The position numbers and the translations under genes were made by a program. A stretch of 6,026 bases of DNA from Caldisericota bacterium (lineage in GTDB: Bacteria > CAIJMQ01 > JAADFP01): NCBI GenBank assembly GCA_013152825.1, contig JAADFP010000143.1, forward strand, positions 1 through 6,026. The letters are read 5' to 3'. The notes under the pieces were generated by a model. The model worked only from the letters and a program-made list of their open reading frames with translations. It was not told where the DNA came from and did no database searches. Positions 4,579 to 6,026 of this stretch are shown one piece after another. Position 1 is the stretch's first letter. Each line of letters starts with the position of its first letter.

Positions 4579-6026
4579 CTATAAAATTATTGATTCTACT
4601 CTATTAACTTCTTCTAACCCGGACAGTTTTGCTTTCACCTCATCCGAAGGCGGCACGTCCAGGGTCAATATGGAGATTGCCTCTCCCCCTTTTGCCTTGC
4701 GATAGAAATTCATCTGGGCAATATTTATGTTTGCATCGCCCAGTATCTTCCCAATTTTACCAATAAGTCCTGGTCTGTCAAGGTTATAGCAGAGAAGAAT
4801 GTTTCCTTCCGGTGCTATTTCTATGTTGTAGTCATCGATTTTTACCAGGCGGGGGAATTCCCTTCCCAGAAGGGTCCCGGACACGCTGTATTTTCCGGCA
4901 GAAGTCAGGGCTTCAACGATGATAAGGGAATTAAAGTCTTCGCTTTTCCCGCTTTCTCGCTCCATGATTTTAATGCCTCTTTCTTCCGCCAGCATCTTGG
5001 CATTCACGTAGGTAATCAGCCCCGGCTGCATTACTTCAAACATGCCTTTCAGCACGCCTGATACCAGAAGGGAGTAATCCGAAATTCCCATGTTTCCCAG
5101 GAATTCCAGGCGCAGTTCCTCTATCTGTCCCCTGCATAACTGCCCCACGAAGGATCCCATTTTCTCACTGAGGGAAAGATAAGGCTCTATCTGGTACCAT
5201 TCTTCCTGGGGCACATAGGGAAGGTTAATTACGTTCCTGTATATCCTGTTTTTCAGGGCATCCACTATCTGCTGGGTGATTTCTATGGCCACGTTGTACT
5301 GAGCCTCTTCTGTGGAAGCACCCAGGTGCGGGGTGACAATGACCTGGGGCAGGGTAAGAAGTGAAGAATTTTCCGGCGGCTCTTTCTCAAAGACATCCAG
5401 AGCTGCTCCAGCTACCTTCCCGCTTTCAATGGCCTGATAAAGAGCCTGCTCATCAACTACACCTCCCCGGGCACAATTTATGATTCTTGCCCCCTCCTTC
5501 ATCAGGGCAAATTCTTTTTCTCCAATAATGTAACGTGTATGAGGAGTGAGTGGAACATGCAGAGTAATGAAATCAGACCTTTTCAGCAATTCTTCCAGTT
5601 CTACGCTTTCTACTCCTATTTTTTCTGCCTTTTCCCGGGAGATGAAGGGGTCATACCCTATTACTTTCATCCCCAGTCCCAGGGCACATTTGGCTACGTG
5701 GCTGCCTACTTTTCCCAGCCCGATTACTCCCAGAGTCTTGCGGAACACTTCCACTCCGATAAATTTCTTCTTTTCCCACTTCCCTTTGCTCAGCGAGGCA
5801 TGAGCCTGAGGGATTTTACGGGCCAGTGATAACATTAGAGCAACCGCGTGTTCTGCTGCAGATATAGTGTTCCCGGTAGGAGCATTCATTACCATAATCC
5901 CTCTCTGGGTGGCAGCTTTCAAGTCAATATTGTCGATACCTACTCCTGCCCGGCCAATTACCTTGAGAGTATCGGCAGATTCTATTGCTTCTCTGTTTAC
6001 CTTTGTCCCGCTTCTTACAATAAGGA
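4579..6026 (-). CDS. serA: D-3-phosphoglycerate dehydrogenase, long form with ACT domain (5' end outside window)
   Basis: The frame stays open to the right edge (first complete codon at 6024), giving 481 residues; the TTG at 5922 is internal, because L-I-V-R-S-G-T-K-V and G-R-A-G-V-G-I-D-N-I-D precede it and match SerA. About 45-50 N-terminal residues are missing. It oxidises 3-phosphoglycerate to phosphohydroxypyruvate with NAD, the first step of serine synthesis. Visible: NAD motif G-L-G-K-V-G (about 102-107 of the visible part) with ribose-binding Asp in GYDPF; catalytic Arg in NCARGGVVDEQAL, Glu in LDVFEKEPP and His in VTPHLGASTEEAQ. A middle substrate-binding-like domain (about 265-405) and a C-terminal ACT domain (about 408-481) follow, with DRPGLIGKIGKIL and ANINIAQM. 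The Asp and the Asn of the serine-binding set known from the Mycobacterium enzyme appear kept, while its Tyr is replaced by Asn, so serine feedback is likely but not certain. It is probably co-transcribed with the synthase, whose start lies 4 bp beyond the TAG. Confidence 0.95.
   Translation of the reverse strand, partial: LIVRSGTKVNREAIESADTLKVIGRAGVGIDNIDLKAATQRGIMVMNAPTGNTISAAEHAVALMLSLARKIPQAHASLSKGKWEKKKFIGVEVFRKTLGVIGLGKVGSHVAKCALGLGMKVIGYDPFISREKAEKIGVESVELEELLKRSDFITLHVPLTPHTRYIIGEKEFALMKEGARIINCARGGVVDEQALYQAIESGKVAGAALDVFEKEPPENSSLLTLPQVIVTPHLGASTEEAQYNVAIEITQQIVDALKNRIYRNVINLPYVPQEEWYQIEPYLSLSEKMGSFVGQLCRGQIEELRLEFLGNMGISDYSLLVSGVLKGMFEVMQPGLITYVNAKMLAEERGIKIMERESGKSEDFNSLIIVEALTSAGKYSVSGTLLGREFPRLVKIDDYNIEIAPEGNILLCYNLDRPGLIGKIGKILGDANINIAQMNFYRKAKGGEAISILTLDVPPSDEVKAKLSGLEEVNRVESIIL

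Noticed and set aside
4054..4607. Plus-strand open frames of 119 and 61 codons opposite the synthase
   Set aside because: Shadows of the synthase frame; no ribosome site or family features.
5539..5829. Two overlapping plus-strand open frames of 96 and 85 codons opposite serA
   Set aside because: They lie over the SerA NAD-binding domain, which is clearly coded on the minus strand.
5920..5922. TTG at 5922 as the start of serA
   Set aside because: The frame continues without a stop to the window edge and the preceding residues match conserved SerA sequence, so the gene is truncated by the window rather than starting here.

Overview
The window looks like ordinary bacterial chromosome dominated by central and amino-acid metabolism. 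There are six protein genes, two of them cut by the window edges, in three blocks. There are no RNA genes, CRISPR arrays, insertion sequences or phage genes, and no gene-free stretch longer than about 60 bp. Bacterial features are a consensus-like sigma-70 promoter, a type IV/II prepilin leader, a homotetrameric-type glutamate synthase small-subunit protein and a long (ACT-containing) SerA. H-X9-DG type prepilins are common in Planctomycetes/Verrucomicrobia-related and candidate phyla. The pairing of a homocitrate-synthase-like enzyme with an archaeal-type LeuC/LeuD pair is common in anaerobes. I cannot name a phylum from this sequence.

Left block, + strand (1-1036): the C-terminal 162 residues of a GltA/NfnB-type flavoprotein, followed after 6 bp by a small prepilin-like protein with a late H-x10-DG motif. 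Middle, - strand (1039-1530): an orphan two-helix membrane protein ending in a HAMP-like segment. It converges on the pilin gene with 2 bp between stop codons. Its own strong promoter lies almost on its start codon, suggesting a leaderless message.

Right block, - strand (1539-6026): a tight operon read right to left. It runs serA (5' end beyond the window), 4 bp gap, homocitrate/isopropylmalate/citrate-synthase-like enzyme, 13 bp gap, aconitase-family large subunit, about 44 bp to the preferred small-subunit start, then the small subunit. The last three genes supply condensation of a 2-oxoacid with acetyl-CoA and isomerisation of the product. That is the start of a 2-oxoacid elongation route: leucine, alpha-aminoadipate/lysine, or citrate to 2-oxoglutarate. 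No decarboxylating dehydrogenase is present, so the route cannot be closed from this window. Two features leave the substrate open: the synthase has a non-canonical active-site start (D-V-T-N-R-D-G) plus a Q-S-E-F segment, and the small subunit has a specificity loop unlike the classical leucine or homoaconitase versions as I recall them. A Re-face citrate synthase plus aconitase-like pair feeding glutamate synthesis is a plausible alternative to leucine or lysine synthesis.

Nothing here is clearly a new biological system. The most useful leads are the substrate question, the leaderless-type promoter with an overlapping inverted repeat, and start-codon corrections for the small subunit and for serA.
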